Positions 25,664 through 35,961 are shown, counted from the stretch's first letter. The stretch: DNA of 64,000 nucleotides from Bacillus sp. EAC (GCF_002156875.1 NZ_NCSY01000010.1:171740-235739); one strand, 5' to 3'. The notes: generated by a model from the letters alone, not told the origin. Numbers and translations are program-made.

Positions 25664-26302
25664 ATGAGTAACAATCGTTTGGGTGAGACCTTGATGATTT
25701 TAATCGGTTCATTTATTTTAGCAATGTCTTTATTCCATTTTCATTTTCAAAACAATTTAACAGAAGGCGGATTTATAGGAATTGCCTTATTAGTAAAAAA
25801 CTCTTTTAATATTTCACCATCTATAACAACTTTAGTTCTAGATATTCCAATTATCTTAATTGCTGGATTCTTTCTAGGAAAAAAGTTATTAATTAATACT
25901 TTTATTGGGGCAATTTCATTTTCCATTTTTTACGCAATCATAGAAAGAACTTCTACGTTTACGTTCACTTTTGAAGATCATCTATGGATTCCTGCTATTT
26001 TGGGAGGGATTTTTGCGGGACTAGGATTAGGAATTATCCTTAAGTTCGGTGGTGCTACAGGTGGAGATGATTTACTAACAATTCTTATGAGTAAGAAGTC
26101 AAAAATATCAATTGGTAAAGTTTACTTTATCTTTGATGCTTTAATTCTTCTGTTATCATTAAGTTATTTATCATGGAATGAAGTCGGCTTTACAATTTTA
26201 TCTGTTGCAATATGTGCAAAAGTAACTGAACTAGTTTATGAAAGTAATTTTCAGACGAAGTCTGTTTCAATTAAATCAAATAGTAAAAGATTACATGCTT
26301 AG
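25664..26302 (+). CDS. YitT family membrane protein
   Basis: A 212-residue integral membrane protein with about six hydrophobic segments. The signature segments LTEGGFIGIALL (about residues 34-45) and GGATGGDDLL (about 128-137) identify the YitT/YczE-type (DUF161) family; transport role and substrate are unknown. It lacks the C-terminal DUF2179 domain found in longer paralogues. It follows a 560-nt structured leader, which suggests tight post-transcriptional control. The ribosome binding site agaggaa is directly after a hairpin. Confidence 0.85.
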   Translation: MSNNRLGETLMILIGSFILAMSLFHFHFQNNLTEGGFIGIALLVKNSFNISPSITTLVLDIPIILIAGFFLGKKLLINTFIGAISFSIFYAIIERTSTFTFTFEDHLWIPAILGGIFAGLGLGIILKFGGATGGDDLLTILMSKKSKISIGKVYFIFDALILLLSLSYLSWNEVGFTILSVAICAKVTELVYESNFQTKSVSIKSNSKRLHA

Positions 26303-26318
26303 TGCATGTAATCTTTTT
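26285..26318. terminator. Terminator overlapping the ends of two convergent genes
   Basis: Stem aaagattacatgc/gcatgtaatcttt followed by seven T. The YitT stop codon lies in the loop, and the facing gene stops within the same structure. Confidence 0.85.
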
Positions 26319-26751
26319 TTGTTTCAGAATAGTCAACGAGTTCATTTAAGACGTTCTCCGCAGCTAAGTCATACAGACAATCTTTAAAAAGAATAGCTAA
26401 TCTACGATAATCATTATATTTGTCTAAAAGTTCATCGATCGATGAGGCAATTGGGCCATCTTTTTTAATTATATCCTCCTGTTTTTTAGCAAACTTAATT
26501 GTAAAAGTTCCTAGTTTCTCAAACATCGATCCATAAAATTCATCAAAATTTGAAACGCTTATCAGTTCTTCTTCTTCAGCATCTACTTGTAAACCATCAA
26601 ATTCTCGTAAGAGCTCGTAAATAATGCTACTGTACTCATCGTTTAAATAAATACTTTTTTCGATTCTATAACCGATAACTCGGTAGAAATGACCATCGTT
26701 TTTCACAAATTGAACAGTATCATTTATTTTAAACTTAAAATACTTAAACAT
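26299..26751 (-). CDS. Hypothetical protein, 150 residues
   Basis: Not recognised. The N-terminal 50 residues (FKINDTVQFVKNDGHFYRVIGY) look like a small beta-barrel; the rest is acidic and helical. No signal peptide or membrane segment. A start at 26751 has a ggggtgaagt binding site. Its last four bases overlap the stop codon region of the YitT gene on the other strand. Monocistronic. Confidence 0.6.
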   Translation of the reverse strand: MFKYFKFKINDTVQFVKNDGHFYRVIGYRIEKSIYLNDEYSSIIYELLREFDGLQVDAEEEELISVSNFDEFYGSMFEKLGTFTIKFAKKQEDIIKKDGPIASSIDELLDKYNDYRRLAILFKDCLYDLAAENVLNELVDYSETKKDYMH

Positions 26752-26953
26752 TGTACTTCACCCCTACCAATGTCTTTTATCATACTATTTACAAAACACT
26801 ATGGAATCTATACAGACAATACTTGACAAATTTTAATAATTCATTTTCAAAGTTCGTATACTTGATAATTAAATTGAATCTTGGTAACCTAATCGTACAA
26901 AACCTTTACTATTAAAGTAATTTTTAATTGTAATATTCAAGGAAGTGGATTTA

Positions 26954-27373
26954 ATGTTAAATGATCATGATAAGCTACTTGTTGATGATCTAACAAAACT
27001 GTTAATTCGAGTAAGAAAAAATTGGCAAAAAGCAAACGAAGCTGCAAACAATTCTTTAACCCCACCTAAATATTTGCTATTACATCTTTTAAATAAAAAT
27101 AAAAAAATGACAGTATCTGAACTCGGAAAGCAAATCGGATTATCTTCTGGAGCGATTACTACTGCGGTAAATAAAATGGTAAATAATGAACTTATCAAAA
27201 GACAGCGAGATCTTCGAGACCGTAGAGTAACTTGGCTTGAGTTAACAGAGCAAGGTTATCAAATGGTCGATGAAATGGCTACTTTTCGTGAAGGACTATG
27301 GGCTTCTTTGTTTAACTCATTGTCTAATGATGAAAGAGATCAATTTCATTATTTGTTAAATAAAATATTATAA
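26954..27373 (+). CDS. MarR family transcriptional regulator
   Basis: A 139-residue winged-helix protein: MTVSELGKQIGLSSGAITTAVNKMVNNELI is the helix-turn-helix, and RDLRDRRVTWLELTEQG the wing. Start at ATG 26954 follows aaggaag by eight bases; the GTG at 26945 overlaps that site. Effector and targets unknown; potABCD, on the opposite strand, ends next to it and is not obviously regulated by it. Confidence 0.85.
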   Translation: MLNDHDKLLVDDLTKLLIRVRKNWQKANEAANNSLTPPKYLLLHLLNKNKKMTVSELGKQIGLSSGAITTAVNKMVNNELIKRQRDLRDRRVTWLELTEQGYQMVDEMATFREGLWASLFNSLSNDERDQFHYLLNKIL

Positions 27374-27405
27374 AGAGGTTATCTCGAATGAGATAACCTC
27401 TTTAT
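27369..27405. terminator. Bidirectional terminator between the MarR gene and potD
   Basis: Perfect stem taaagaggttatctc/gagataacctcttta with a 4-base loop. Confidence 0.9.
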
Positions 27406-28454
27406 TATTTTTGGCCAGTTTTTAATTCTGTCCAATACTTATCGTATAGTTCTGTTTGCTCCCCAACATCTTTAATCCAATTCGTATGATTAACTTCTTC
27501 TTGTGTCACATTAATAAAAGGATTTTTCTTATATGCCTCAGAATGATATTGAATTGCTTTACTGTTTGGATCAGAATATCCAATAGACTCATAATTCTTT
27601 GCACTTACTTTTGGATCATATAGGTAGTTTATAAATTTTTCAGCTAAATCCTTTTGCTTAGAATCCTTAGGAATTGCCAATGTATCAGCCCATCTAGAAG
27701 AACCTTCCTTTGGTACTACCCACTTAATTCCTTTAAGTTCTTTTTGAATATAAGCCGCATCTCCAGACCAAACTTGTCCAATCCAAGCGTCTTCAGTAAT
27801 AAATTTTTGCTTCACTGTATCAGTATCAAATGCTAAAAGATTTGGTGTTAAAGTTTTCAAATCATCAAATGCAACTGATAAATCATCTTCATTTAATGAA
27901 CTATTTGAAAAACCATTTTTTATTAAGCCCATTCCAAATACTTCTCTATTATCATCTAATAATGTGACATGACCTTTATATTTCGGATTCCAAAGGTCTT
28001 CCCAACTACTAATATCTTCCTTTACATATTTAGGATTATAAGCAATTCCTGTTAACCCTCCAGTATATACAACAGAATAATCACCCTTTGGATCAAACTC
28101 TTGATTTGTATACTCAGGTGCAATATTACTTAAATTCGGAATTTTGTCCTTATCTAATTTTTCTAACATGTTTTGTTTGATCATTAGTTTAACCATGTAA
28201 TCAGAAGGTTGAATGACGTCATAGTTCGAGCCACCAGCTTTTAATTTAGCATATAACTCTTCATTACTTGCAAATACTTGATAGTTGATTTTCACATCGT
28301 ATTTTTTGGCAAATGAATCTAAAACACTTTGATCAAAATTATCTGCCCAACTATAAATGTTAAGTTCCTCTTTCCCAACAGAACATGCGGATAATAATAA
28401 ACTTGTTAATCCGACTGAAGCAATGAAAGAAGCTACTCTTTTAAATTTACTCAC
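27405..28454 (-). CDS. potD: Spermidine/putrescine ABC transporter substrate-binding lipoprotein PotD
   Basis: Captures polyamines outside the membrane for PotABC. The 349 residues begin with a lipoprotein signal whose lipobox LLSAC places the lipidated Cys at about residue 24. The mature part is a type 2 periplasmic binding fold with ELNIYSWADNF and VIQPSDYMV, characteristic of PotD. Last gene of potABCD, 19 bases after potC. Confidence 0.93.
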   Translation of the reverse strand: MSKFKRVASFIASVGLTSLLLSACSVGKEELNIYSWADNFDQSVLDSFAKKYDVKINYQVFASNEELYAKLKAGGSNYDVIQPSDYMVKLMIKQNMLEKLDKDKIPNLSNIAPEYTNQEFDPKGDYSVVYTGGLTGIAYNPKYVKEDISSWEDLWNPKYKGHVTLLDDNREVFGMGLIKNGFSNSSLNEDDLSVAFDDLKTLTPNLLAFDTDTVKQKFITEDAWIGQVWSGDAAYIQKELKGIKWVVPKEGSSRWADTLAIPKDSKQKDLAEKFINYLYDPKVSAKNYESIGYSDPNSKAIQYHSEAYKKNPFINVTQEEVNHTNWIKDVGEQTELYDKYWTELKTGQK

Positions 28455-28473
28455 TTTGAATCCCCCCTATATT

Positions 28474-29277
28474 TTAGACAATATATGAATTTTTTTTCGA
28501 TTTCTCATTCGAAATTCCTTTTGTGCGGAACATCTCTGATAGCACCATTAAGATGATGATCGTTACTATAAGAATTGTTGATATTGCATTAATTTCTGGT
28601 GTAACTCCTTTTTTAACCATTCCATAAATATAGATTGGTAATGTTGTCGACCCTGGACCAGATACAAAGAAGCTAATGACAAAATCATCAATACTTAATG
28701 TGAAACATAAAAGCGCAGAAGCAATTACACCTGGCATAATCGCTGGTAATGTAACAAATCTGAATGTTTGCCATGGAGTAGCACCTAGATCACTTGCTGC
28801 ATCTTCTAAATCAACTGACATACCTGAAAGCCTAGCACTTAATAAAATAACAACATAGGAAATACAAAAAGTAACGTGAGCGATAATAATCGTTAAACTC
28901 CCTAGTTCAACATGAAAATTTGTAAATAATATTAATAAAGAAATACCCATCAGAATATCAGGTACAACAATTGGCAAGTAAACTAGACTACTAATAAATT
29001 TATTGAATTTATATTTGTAACGATGTAGAGCAAGTGCACAAATTGTCCCTAATATAGTAGAAATGATCGTTGTAATTACTGCTATCATTAAGCTATTAAA
29101 AAAAGCGTCGACAACTTGTGGATTATTAAATAGATTTAAATACCAATCAAATGTAAAGCCAGACCATTCAGCGTTAATTCTCGACTTATTAAATGAAAAT
29201 AAAATTAATATAAGGATGGGCAAATATAAGCAGACTAAAATTAGCGTGGAAAAACCAATCAGTAATCTTTTTTTCAC
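28474..29277 (-). CDS. potC: Polyamine ABC transporter permease PotC
   Basis: A 267-residue inner-membrane permease with six helices and the EAA loop [22 protein letters not shown], the contact for PotA. It begins immediately at the potB stop codon with no gap, consistent with coupled translation. Confidence 0.93.
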   Translation of the reverse strand: MKKRLLIGFSTLILVCLYLPILILILFSFNKSRINAEWSGFTFDWYLNLFNNPQVVDAFFNSLMIAVITTIISTILGTICALALHRYKYKFNKFISSLVYLPIVVPDILMGISLLILFTNFHVELGSLTIIIAHVTFCISYVVILLSARLSGMSVDLEDAASDLGATPWQTFRFVTLPAIMPGVIASALLCFTLSIDDFVISFFVSGPGSTTLPIYIYGMVKKGVTPEINAISTILIVTIIILMVLSEMFRTKGISNEKSKKNSYIV

Positions 29278-30129
29278 TTATTTCTCACCCCCACTTTTTT
29301 CCGTACCAATATTTTTTGTCGCTAAATAGTAAAGACCTATTAAACCAATTGAAAAAACGACTAAAAAGATTGACAATGCTGAACCAAATGGCCAATTTCT
29401 TGCACCTAAAAATTGGTTCTGAATAACATTTCCAATTAGTGCAACTTTTGAACCACCCATAACATCTGAAACAACGAACATTCCAAAAGATGCTACAAAA
29501 ACTAAAATACTACCAGCAAAAATACCCTTCATTGTTAAAGGTAATGTAACGTAGATAAAAGTTTTAATTGGTGTTGCACCTAAGTCGCTTGCTGCATCTA
29601 ATTTACGATTATCTAATTGTTCGATTGCAACAAATATTGGTAGGACCATAAAAGGTAATAATGTATACACCATTCCCAAAATAACTGAAGGAGTATTATA
29701 TAGTAATTGTAATGGTTCATTTATTAAACCCAACTTCAATAACAGAGTATTTATTATCCCTTTTGATCTCAGAATTACAATTAATGCATACGAACGAACT
29801 AAGAAATTTATCCAAAATGGAATTGTAATAAGTAATAATAAGATTCTTTGCCATTTCTCACTTACAACAGTTGCTGTGTAAGCATAAGGATATCCAATTA
29901 TTAAAGTAATGATTGTTGTAAGCAAAGCAATCCAAAATGTTGTCCACAAAACTTTTAAATAAAGTGGATCGAAAACCTTTATTATATTATCAAGCGTAAA
30001 AATTCTTTCAATTTCTCCATATAGTCCATTTTTCATAAATGCAAACCCAAAAATAAATAAAAGAGGTAGTAAAAAAAATATCAATAACCATATAACCGCA
30101 GGTGCAATTATGTATTTACCATTTTTCAA
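29278..30129 (-). CDS. potB: Polyamine ABC transporter permease PotB
   Basis: A 283-residue permease with six helices and its own EAA loop [21 protein letters not shown]. The start codon overlaps the potA stop by four bases. Together PotB and PotC form the membrane channel. Confidence 0.93.
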   Translation of the reverse strand: MKNGKYIIAPAVIWLLIFFLLPLLFIFGFAFMKNGLYGEIERIFTLDNIIKVFDPLYLKVLWTTFWIALLTTIITLIIGYPYAYTATVVSEKWQRILLLLITIPFWINFLVRSYALIVILRSKGIINTLLLKLGLINEPLQLLYNTPSVILGMVYTLLPFMVLPIFVAIEQLDNRKLDAASDLGATPIKTFIYVTLPLTMKGIFAGSILVFVASFGMFVVSDVMGGSKVALIGNVIQNQFLGARNWPFGSALSIFLVVFSIGLIGLYYLATKNIGTEKSGGEK

Positions 30130-31100
30130 TACATAAACACCTCATCTTCTGCATTCCAAACGATATGAACCATCTCATTACGTATTAAACTAGTTTGATC
30201 TGGCATTTGATAAACAACAACCGTTTGCTCAATTTCAATCAAATCAATAAATAATTTATTTAAATTACCTACAAATTCGATATCTCTAACTATCCCATTA
30301 TAAAAACCGTTCTTTTCATTCTCTTTCAAAACCTTGATATTTTCAGGTCGTACTGCAAATAGTTTTCCATCATGTGTGAAGAAATTATTTTCACCAATAA
30401 ATGATGCAACAAACTGGCTCGCCGGTCTTTGATAAATTTCTTTTGGAGTTCCTATTTGTTCAATTTTACCATTATTCATTACTACAATTCGATCACTCAT
30501 ACTCATTGCTTCTTCTTGATCATGTGTTACGTAAATAAATGTTATTCCTAATTCACGTTGAAGATTTTTTAATTCTCTTTGTAAATCTTTTCTAAGTTTA
30601 AAATCTAATGCGCCTAATGGCTCATCTAATAATAATACTTTAGGATTATTTACGATTGCTCGTGCGATTGCTACCCTTTGTTGTTGTCCGCCTGAAAGTT
30701 GACTAGGCTTACGATTTCTAAACTCAGTAAGTTGAGTTAATCGCATTGCTTTTTCAGCACGATTCTTTTGTTCTGCTAATGAAACACCCTTCATTTTCAA
30801 TCCAAATTGTATATTTTTTTCAACATTCATATGTGGAAAAAGTGCATAATGTTGAAAAACTAAATTCATATCTCTTTTATAAGGTGGTAAATTATTTATT
30901 ACTTTTCCATTTAATTTAATGACACCTAATGACGGTTCCTCAAAACCTGCAATCATACGTAAAAGCGTTGTTTTACCACAACCACTCGGTCCAAGAATTG
31001 TCAAAAACTCTCCGGAAAATATCTCTAATGAAAGCGGTAAAATGACTTGAGTCTCATTAAAAACTTTCTCTACTTGATCAATTTCAATTATATTTTTCAT
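30126..31100 (-). CDS. potA: Polyamine ABC transporter ATP-binding protein PotA
   Basis: A 324-residue ATPase that powers uptake. Walker [10 protein letters not shown], signature [14 protein letters not shown] and Walker [13 protein letters not shown] are present, followed by a TOBE-type C-terminal domain ([16 protein letters not shown]) that regulates activity. The start at 31100 (MKNIIEIDQ) follows ggacgag; 36 upstream codons in frame read as leader sequence and are rejected. First gene of the operon. No clear PurR or polyamine-responsive site was seen. Confidence 0.92.
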   Translation of the reverse strand: MKNIIEIDQVEKVFNETQVILPLSLEIFSGEFLTILGPSGCGKTTLLRMIAGFEEPSLGVIKLNGKVINNLPPYKRDMNLVFQHYALFPHMNVEKNIQFGLKMKGVSLAEQKNRAEKAMRLTQLTEFRNRKPSQLSGGQQQRVAIARAIVNNPKVLLLDEPLGALDFKLRKDLQRELKNLQRELGITFIYVTHDQEEAMSMSDRIVVMNNGKIEQIGTPKEIYQRPASQFVASFIGENNFFTHDGKLFAVRPENIKVLKENEKNGFYNGIVRDIEFVGNLNKLFIDLIEIEQTVVVYQMPDQTSLIRNEMVHIVWNAEDEVFMY

Positions 31101-31163
31101 TTTCTCGTCCAATCTAACAAATGTTTTTATTGTATGTAAAATGAATAATTTATTCAGTAACAA

Positions 31164-31195
31164 ATAAAAAGCCCCTTTTGTCAAGGAGCTTAAAA
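31164..31195 (-). terminator. Terminator of the aldehyde dehydrogenase gene
   Basis: Minus strand: aagctcctt, a 5-base loop and aaggggctt followed by tttatttg. It lies between the aldehyde dehydrogenase gene and the potA promoter. Confidence 0.8.
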
Positions 31196-31215
31196 ACCGA
31201 AGTTGCAATTAGTAT

Positions 31216-32604
31216 CTATTTTAGCAATTTACGTATAAACCGTAAAGCGTTTTTTGTTGTATGATAGCGAATTTTTAGGTCTATTTTCGTAGTTTGAATC
31301 AGTACACTTTTGTCATGGGTAAATGCGTTAAAACTATACTCACCATGATAGTTTCCTGTACCGCTTTCTCCGACTCCTCCAAATGGTAAATAAGGTGTTG
31401 CCATATGGTAAAGTGTGTCATTTACGCATCCACCACCAAACGGAACTCTTTCGATGATTTGATTTGCTAAAGAGCTATTTTCGGTAAAAACATATAATGC
31501 TAAAGGTTTTGGATGCTTATTTATTTCTTCTATTACTTCATTAATACGCCTATATGAAATAATTGGTAGAATTGGTCCAAATATTTCTTCACTCATACAA
31601 TTCGATTCCCATGTAATATCTGAAAGGATTGTTGGTTCGATTTTATGTGAAACTTGATCGAATCCTCCCCCATGTTCCAACTTCCCATCTTTCAAAAAAG
31701 ATACTAAACGATTAAAATGCTTTTCACTTACTATTTTTGTATATTGAGAATTTTCAAGTGGTTTATTTCCATAAAAATGAATTACTTCTTCTTTTAAAGC
31801 TTTCATTAACTCATCTTTAACGTTCTCGTGTACATAAATATAATCGGGAGCAATACATGTTTGACCTGCATTTGTAAATTTCCCCCATATAATTCTTTTT
31901 GCAGTCACTTTTAGATTCGCATCATCATTAACGATCGTTGGACTTTTTCCACCTAATTCTAAAATTAAAGGGGTTAAGTGTTTAGAAGCAGCCTCCATTA
32001 CGATCTTACCAACTTGCACACTTCCGGTAAAAAAGATTAGATCAAATTTTTGTTGAAGTAAATTTGTGCTTGTATCAACACCACCTTCGATGACTGAAAT
32101 ATATTCCTCTTCGAATGTATCGTTTAAGATTGATCGAATAACTGACGAAGTAGAAGGTGTTAATTCAGATGGCTTTATGATCGCAGTATTTCCACCAATT
32201 ATCGCTCCAACTAGAGGTGTCATAGTCAGCTGGAACGGGTAATTCCATGGTGAAATAATCAACGTAACTCCATATGGCTCCCTAAATATTTTACTTTTTG
32301 TTCCTATATGAGTTATAGGAGTTTTTACTCTTTTAGGTTTCATCCACTTTTTAACATTCTTAATCGCTTCAGTAATTTCTTTCAGTGTAAATCCGATTTC
32401 AGTTGAATAAGCTTCAAAGTCAGATTTATTTAAATCAGCTTTTAGAGCATTTATAATTTTCTCTTCGTTTTTGACAATAGCGTTATATAGTTTCTTTAAT
32501 TGGGCTATACGGAATTCTGCACTTTTTGTTGCGCCAGTTTGAAAATAAGCCTTCTGTTTATTGACTAATTGATTATTTTTTAGCGCAGTATCAGTTTCGG
32601 TCAA
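31216..32604 (-). CDS. ywdH: Class 3-type aldehyde dehydrogenase
   Basis: NAD(P)-dependent oxidation of aldehydes to acids. The 462 residues show LIISPWNYPF, general base E215 in LELGGKS and nucleophile C249 in NAGQTC. The short length and the hydrophobic, basic C-terminus (residues 440-462) resemble fatty aldehyde dehydrogenases and B. subtilis YwdH. The start is uncertain: TTG at 32604 has aaagggtg six bases upstream; a GTG at 32613 would add three residues. Monocistronic. Confidence 0.88.
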   Translation of the reverse strand: MTETDTALKNNQLVNKQKAYFQTGATKSAEFRIAQLKKLYNAIVKNEEKIINALKADLNKSDFEAYSTEIGFTLKEITEAIKNVKKWMKPKRVKTPITHIGTKSKIFREPYGVTLIISPWNYPFQLTMTPLVGAIIGGNTAIIKPSELTPSTSSVIRSILNDTFEEEYISVIEGGVDTSTNLLQQKFDLIFFTGSVQVGKIVMEAASKHLTPLILELGGKSPTIVNDDANLKVTAKRIIWGKFTNAGQTCIAPDYIYVHENVKDELMKALKEEVIHFYGNKPLENSQYTKIVSEKHFNRLVSFLKDGKLEHGGGFDQVSHKIEPTILSDITWESNCMSEEIFGPILPIISYRRINEVIEEINKHPKPLALYVFTENSSLANQIIERVPFGGGCVNDTLYHMATPYLPFGGVGESGTGNYHGEYSFNAFTHDKSVLIQTTKIDLKIRYHTTKNALRFIRKLLK

Positions 32605-32928
32605 TACACACACACCCTTTATAAGTTCAATTGTTTAAACACATAATCTAATGCTAGTTTAATTCCCCTTTACATGTCAATAAAACTGTCTATATCAAAA
32701 GTTACTTATTATAGAAACGAATTATTAAGTATGTTAAGGAAATGTAAAGATATTGTAAATTTGTAAATATAATATAAGTTTTTAATTGATTAATTTTAAA
32801 AACCAATTATTATTATTAACGTAGCCTTTACTTTTTTCGACATTTTTTACATAATTTCGGACATTATATAATTAAGTGATAATGTAAAGGTAAATAATAA
32901 ACTATATGTTTTACTTGGAGGAATCATA
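32605..32928. other. Divergent promoter region of ywdH and the phosphate transport genes
   Basis: Contains PhoP-like repeats (32732-32767), a -10 like TATAAT at 32768-32773, and a second possible promoter (TTTACA then TATAATTAAG) near 32846-32875 for the plus-strand genes. No gene seen. Confidence 0.5.
32732..32767. promoter_or_regulatory. PhoP-like tandem repeats
   Basis: Minus strand reads TTTACA, TTTACA, TTTACA, TTAACA; three of the hexamers are 11 bases apart. PhoP of Bacillus binds TT(A/T/C)A(C/T)A hexamers with this period. Position upstream of the DUF47-pit genes fits phosphate control. Confidence 0.5.
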
Positions 32929-33549
32929 ATGTTTTTTGGTCAAAAAAAGGATGTATTCTTTGAAAAGCTTTTAGGAATTGCAGAAAACTTGCACGTATCT
33001 TCACAATACTACGTTGACTTTAAAATAAAAAATGCAAGCGACTTAAAGAAATTTTCAGAAGAAATGAAAGAATACGAAACTAAAGGTGATAAATTCATCC
33101 ACTCATTAATCGTTGAGTTAAATAAAACTTTCATTACTCCAATTGAGCGTGAGGACATTTTACAATTAGCTATGAAAATGGACGATGTATTAGATGGTTT
33201 TGAACATACATCTGCTCGTTTTGAAATGTATTCAATTACAGCAGCAGACGAATATATGGTTAAGTTCGTAAATATTTTACACAAAGCAGTTGAAGAAATT
33301 TTAAATGCCGTAAAATTACTTTCAAATAAAAAACTTTTAGAGATTCGAGTGCATGCAATTAAAATTAAAGATTACGAATCACAATGTGATGAATTATTAA
33401 GAATCTCAATCAAACAACTATTTATGAATGAAAAAGATCCAATTAAAATTATCCAATATAAAGAAATTTATGAAATGTTAGAATCTGTTGCTGATAGTGC
33501 ACAAGACGTTGCGAATACTCTTGAGCAAATTATCATGCGTAATGCGTAA
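32929..33549 (+). CDS. DUF47 family phosphate transport accessory protein
   Basis: A 206-residue cytoplasmic helical bundle related to PhoU (FFEKLLGIAENL, then ETKGDKFIHSLIVELNKTFITPIEREDI). DUF47 proteins are paired with Pit transporters, which they probably regulate. It is 11 bases before pit and has a tggagga binding site. B. subtilis YkaA is the counterpart. Confidence 0.9.
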   Translation: MFFGQKKDVFFEKLLGIAENLHVSSQYYVDFKIKNASDLKKFSEEMKEYETKGDKFIHSLIVELNKTFITPIEREDILQLAMKMDDVLDGFEHTSARFEMYSITAADEYMVKFVNILHKAVEEILNAVKLLSNKKLLEIRVHAIKIKDYESQCDELLRISIKQLFMNEKDPIKIIQYKEIYEMLESVADSAQDVANTLEQIIMRNA

Positions 33550-33560
33550 GGGGTAGTATA

Positions 33561-34568
33561 ATGGATCATTTAATTTTCCTTACGATATTAGTCGTGATTT
33601 TTGCATTAGGATTCGATTTTATCAATGGATTTCATGACACTGCAAATGCAATAGCTACATCTGTTTCAACAAAAGCATTAAAACCACGTACAGCTATTTT
33701 ATTAGCAGCTGCTATGAACTTTATTGGAGCCATTACATTTACAGGCGTAGCTAAAACAATTACAACTGGTATTGTTGACCCAATTACAATTGAGGGTTCT
33801 AATGGACTTGTTGTGGTAATCGCTGCATTATTAGGCGGTATCTTTTGGAATTTACTCACATGGTATTTTGGAATTCCAAGTAGTTCATCACACGCAATTA
33901 TAGGTGCAATTGCAGGGGCAGCAATTTCTGCTAAAGGTTTTGGTGTTTTAGAAGCTGAAGGTTTCACAAAAATCATTCAAGCACTTTTAATTTCTCCAGT
34001 AATTGCAATTACTCTTGGCTTTATTGTTATGACTATTTTAGCAACGATCTTTAGACGTTCTAATTTATCAAAAACAAATAAAGGCTTTAGACTTGTTCAG
34101 ATTTTCACTGCAGCCTTACAATCGTTTACACACGGGACAAATGATGCACAAAAAGCTATGGGTATTATTATGATTGCACTAATTGCTTCTAAAACTGAAT
34201 TACCTGGTGCTGATGTGCCATTATGGGTACGTATCGCTTGTGCTACTGCTATGGCAGTTGGTACTTCTGTAGGTGGATGGAAGATCATTAAAACAGTTGG
34301 TGGTAAAATCATGAAAATACGTCCAATAAATGGTGCGGCAGCTGATCTATCTTCAGCAGCAATTATTTTCACATTTACTGCTTTACATTTACCAGTTAGT
34401 ACAACTCATGTTATTTCATCATCTATCATGGGTGTAGGCTCAGCTCAACGTGTAAAAGACGTAAACTGGGGTACAGCTCAACGTATGCTTATTACTTGGG
34501 TTATCACAATCCCTATCTCAGCAACTGTAGCAGCAATTTTCTATCAAATTCTTAATTTATTCTTATAA
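33561..34568 (+). CDS. pit: Low-affinity inorganic phosphate transporter Pit
   Basis: A 335-residue membrane protein with about ten helices. The family signatures GFDFINGFHDTANAIATSV near the start and FTHGTNDAQKAMG at about residue 190 are duplicated half-motifs of the PiT family, which moves phosphate with protons or metal-phosphate complexes. Co-transcribed with the DUF47 gene and ended by a terminator. Confidence 0.93.
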   Translation: MDHLIFLTILVVIFALGFDFINGFHDTANAIATSVSTKALKPRTAILLAAAMNFIGAITFTGVAKTITTGIVDPITIEGSNGLVVVIAALLGGIFWNLLTWYFGIPSSSSHAIIGAIAGAAISAKGFGVLEAEGFTKIIQALLISPVIAITLGFIVMTILATIFRRSNLSKTNKGFRLVQIFTAALQSFTHGTNDAQKAMGIIMIALIASKTELPGADVPLWVRIACATAMAVGTSVGGWKIIKTVGGKIMKIRPINGAAADLSSAAIIFTFTALHLPVSTTHVISSSIMGVGSAQRVKDVNWGTAQRMLITWVITIPISATVAAIFYQILNLFL

Positions 34569-34584
34569 TGATTTAAACATAAAA

Positions 34585-34620
34585 CAAAAAGTCGAACGGT
34601 TAGATTACGTTCGACTTTTT
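34585..34620. terminator. Bidirectional terminator between pit and the carboxypeptidase gene
   Basis: Stem aaaagtcgaacg/cgttcgactttt with a 9-base loop. The facing minus-strand gene ends inside the right arm. Confidence 0.85.
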
Positions 34621-35822
34621 ATATACACTCTTTTTTTCCTATTCCCTTTTAAATAAATTAAAAAAGAAAAAATAACAATAATTAGTCCTGCAATTAAAAA
34701 TGTATTAATCGTGAGAAATGTAGGTTTATCATATGATTTTGCAGCTAATAAATCTGTTTGTAGTATTTCCTTATTATTTGACCAAACTTCTACTTTACCA
34801 ATTTTCTCATTTTTTGAAAGACCATTGTTTTTATATTTTTCATTAATTGATGATGATAGCTTCGTTTTTATTTCATATTTAGTAGTAGGATCATTCGCAG
34901 TTAAAAATGAAATATCTTTCTTAATTTTAGTTTGTATAAGATTATCATTAATTTTGAATTTCTTTTTCCAATCTTTTTGTTTTATAATAGTTTCCTTATG
35001 AATTCTAGTGAATGCATAGGCATCAAGTAACTTTATATCCGTTAAATATTGCGGTTTAGATGATCTAAGCAAAATATTAATTATTCGCTGACCATCTTTT
35101 TCATCAATTTCAATTAAAGTGTTTCTAGCCATGTCAGTATAGCCAGTTTTACCTGCTATAAAGTAGGGATTCGTAAACATTTTACCTCTATTAAAAATGT
35201 AAACATTCTTTTGCTTTGAAGTATTAATGTGAGCATCCTTCGTACCCATAGCTTGAATAATCAATGGATATTTTAATGCTTCCTTAGCAATTAGTGCCAA
35301 ATCATGTGCTGTAGTGAAATGATCAGGATCATGCAGACCATTTGGATTTTTAAAGTTTGTATGCGTCGCACCAATTGCTTTCGCTTTTTCATTCATCATT
35401 TTCACAAAGTTGTCCATGTCTCCAGCAACTGTTTGACCAATAGCATAGGCTAAATCATTTGCGCTTAAAATCATCATCGTTTTTAAAGCCGTATTACGCT
35501 CTAGCTTTTCACCTTCAGAAAAAAGAATTTGAGAATTACTTTTTTCTTCTTGAATACTTCTCGCGCTCATCGTAACAGAATCATTTTTCTTCAAATGATC
35601 CATCATAATGATTGCCGTCATTACTTTAGTTGTACTAGCAGGAAAATCAACTTCTTCTGCATTTTTTGCATAAATGACTTCACCACTATCTGCAAGAATT
35701 GTAATAGCTTTATCACTAAAAAGATTTAGTTCCTGAGCTTGAACACTTTTCGGAATTATTAAATAACTAACCATCCAAATACATAGACTAAACATTAATA
35801 TTTGATAAATCGTCAATCTCAT
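34605..35822 (-). CDS. D-alanyl-D-alanine carboxypeptidase (S11, penicillin-binding)
   Basis: Exported enzyme that removes the terminal D-Ala from peptidoglycan stem peptides. The 405 residues have an N-terminal signal segment (7-30), the active-site S63TTK66, the S120AN motif and K225TG, then a C-terminal beta domain and a membrane anchor at about 373-392 followed by a basic tail. The C-terminal anchor is a transmembrane helix rather than the amphipathic helix of DacA. It is DacA/DacB/DacF-like; sub-role (vegetative or spore) is not determinable. Confidence 0.9.
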   Translation of the reverse strand: MRLTIYQILMFSLCIWMVSYLIIPKSVQAQELNLFSDKAITILADSGEVIYAKNAEEVDFPASTTKVMTAIIMMDHLKKNDSVTMSARSIQEEKSNSQILFSEGEKLERNTALKTMMILSANDLAYAIGQTVAGDMDNFVKMMNEKAKAIGATHTNFKNPNGLHDPDHFTTAHDLALIAKEALKYPLIIQAMGTKDAHINTSKQKNVYIFNRGKMFTNPYFIAGKTGYTDMARNTLIEIDEKDGQRIINILLRSSKPQYLTDIKLLDAYAFTRIHKETIIKQKDWKKKFKINDNLIQTKIKKDISFLTANDPTTKYEIKTKLSSSINEKYKNNGLSKNEKIGKVEVWSNNKEILQTDLLAAKSYDKPTFLTINTFLIAGLIIVIFSFLIYLKGNRKKRVYIKSRT

Positions 35823-35961
35823 TTTTAAACTAAATCTCCTTTAAACTTATTCAAAAAAACAACAATGAAGTTATTATAACGTTTTCTTTTCATTGTCTCA
35901 ACCTTCATAAGAAAATTATAATAATTGATTTTATTAAAATATTTCCCGGAAAATCGACAGA

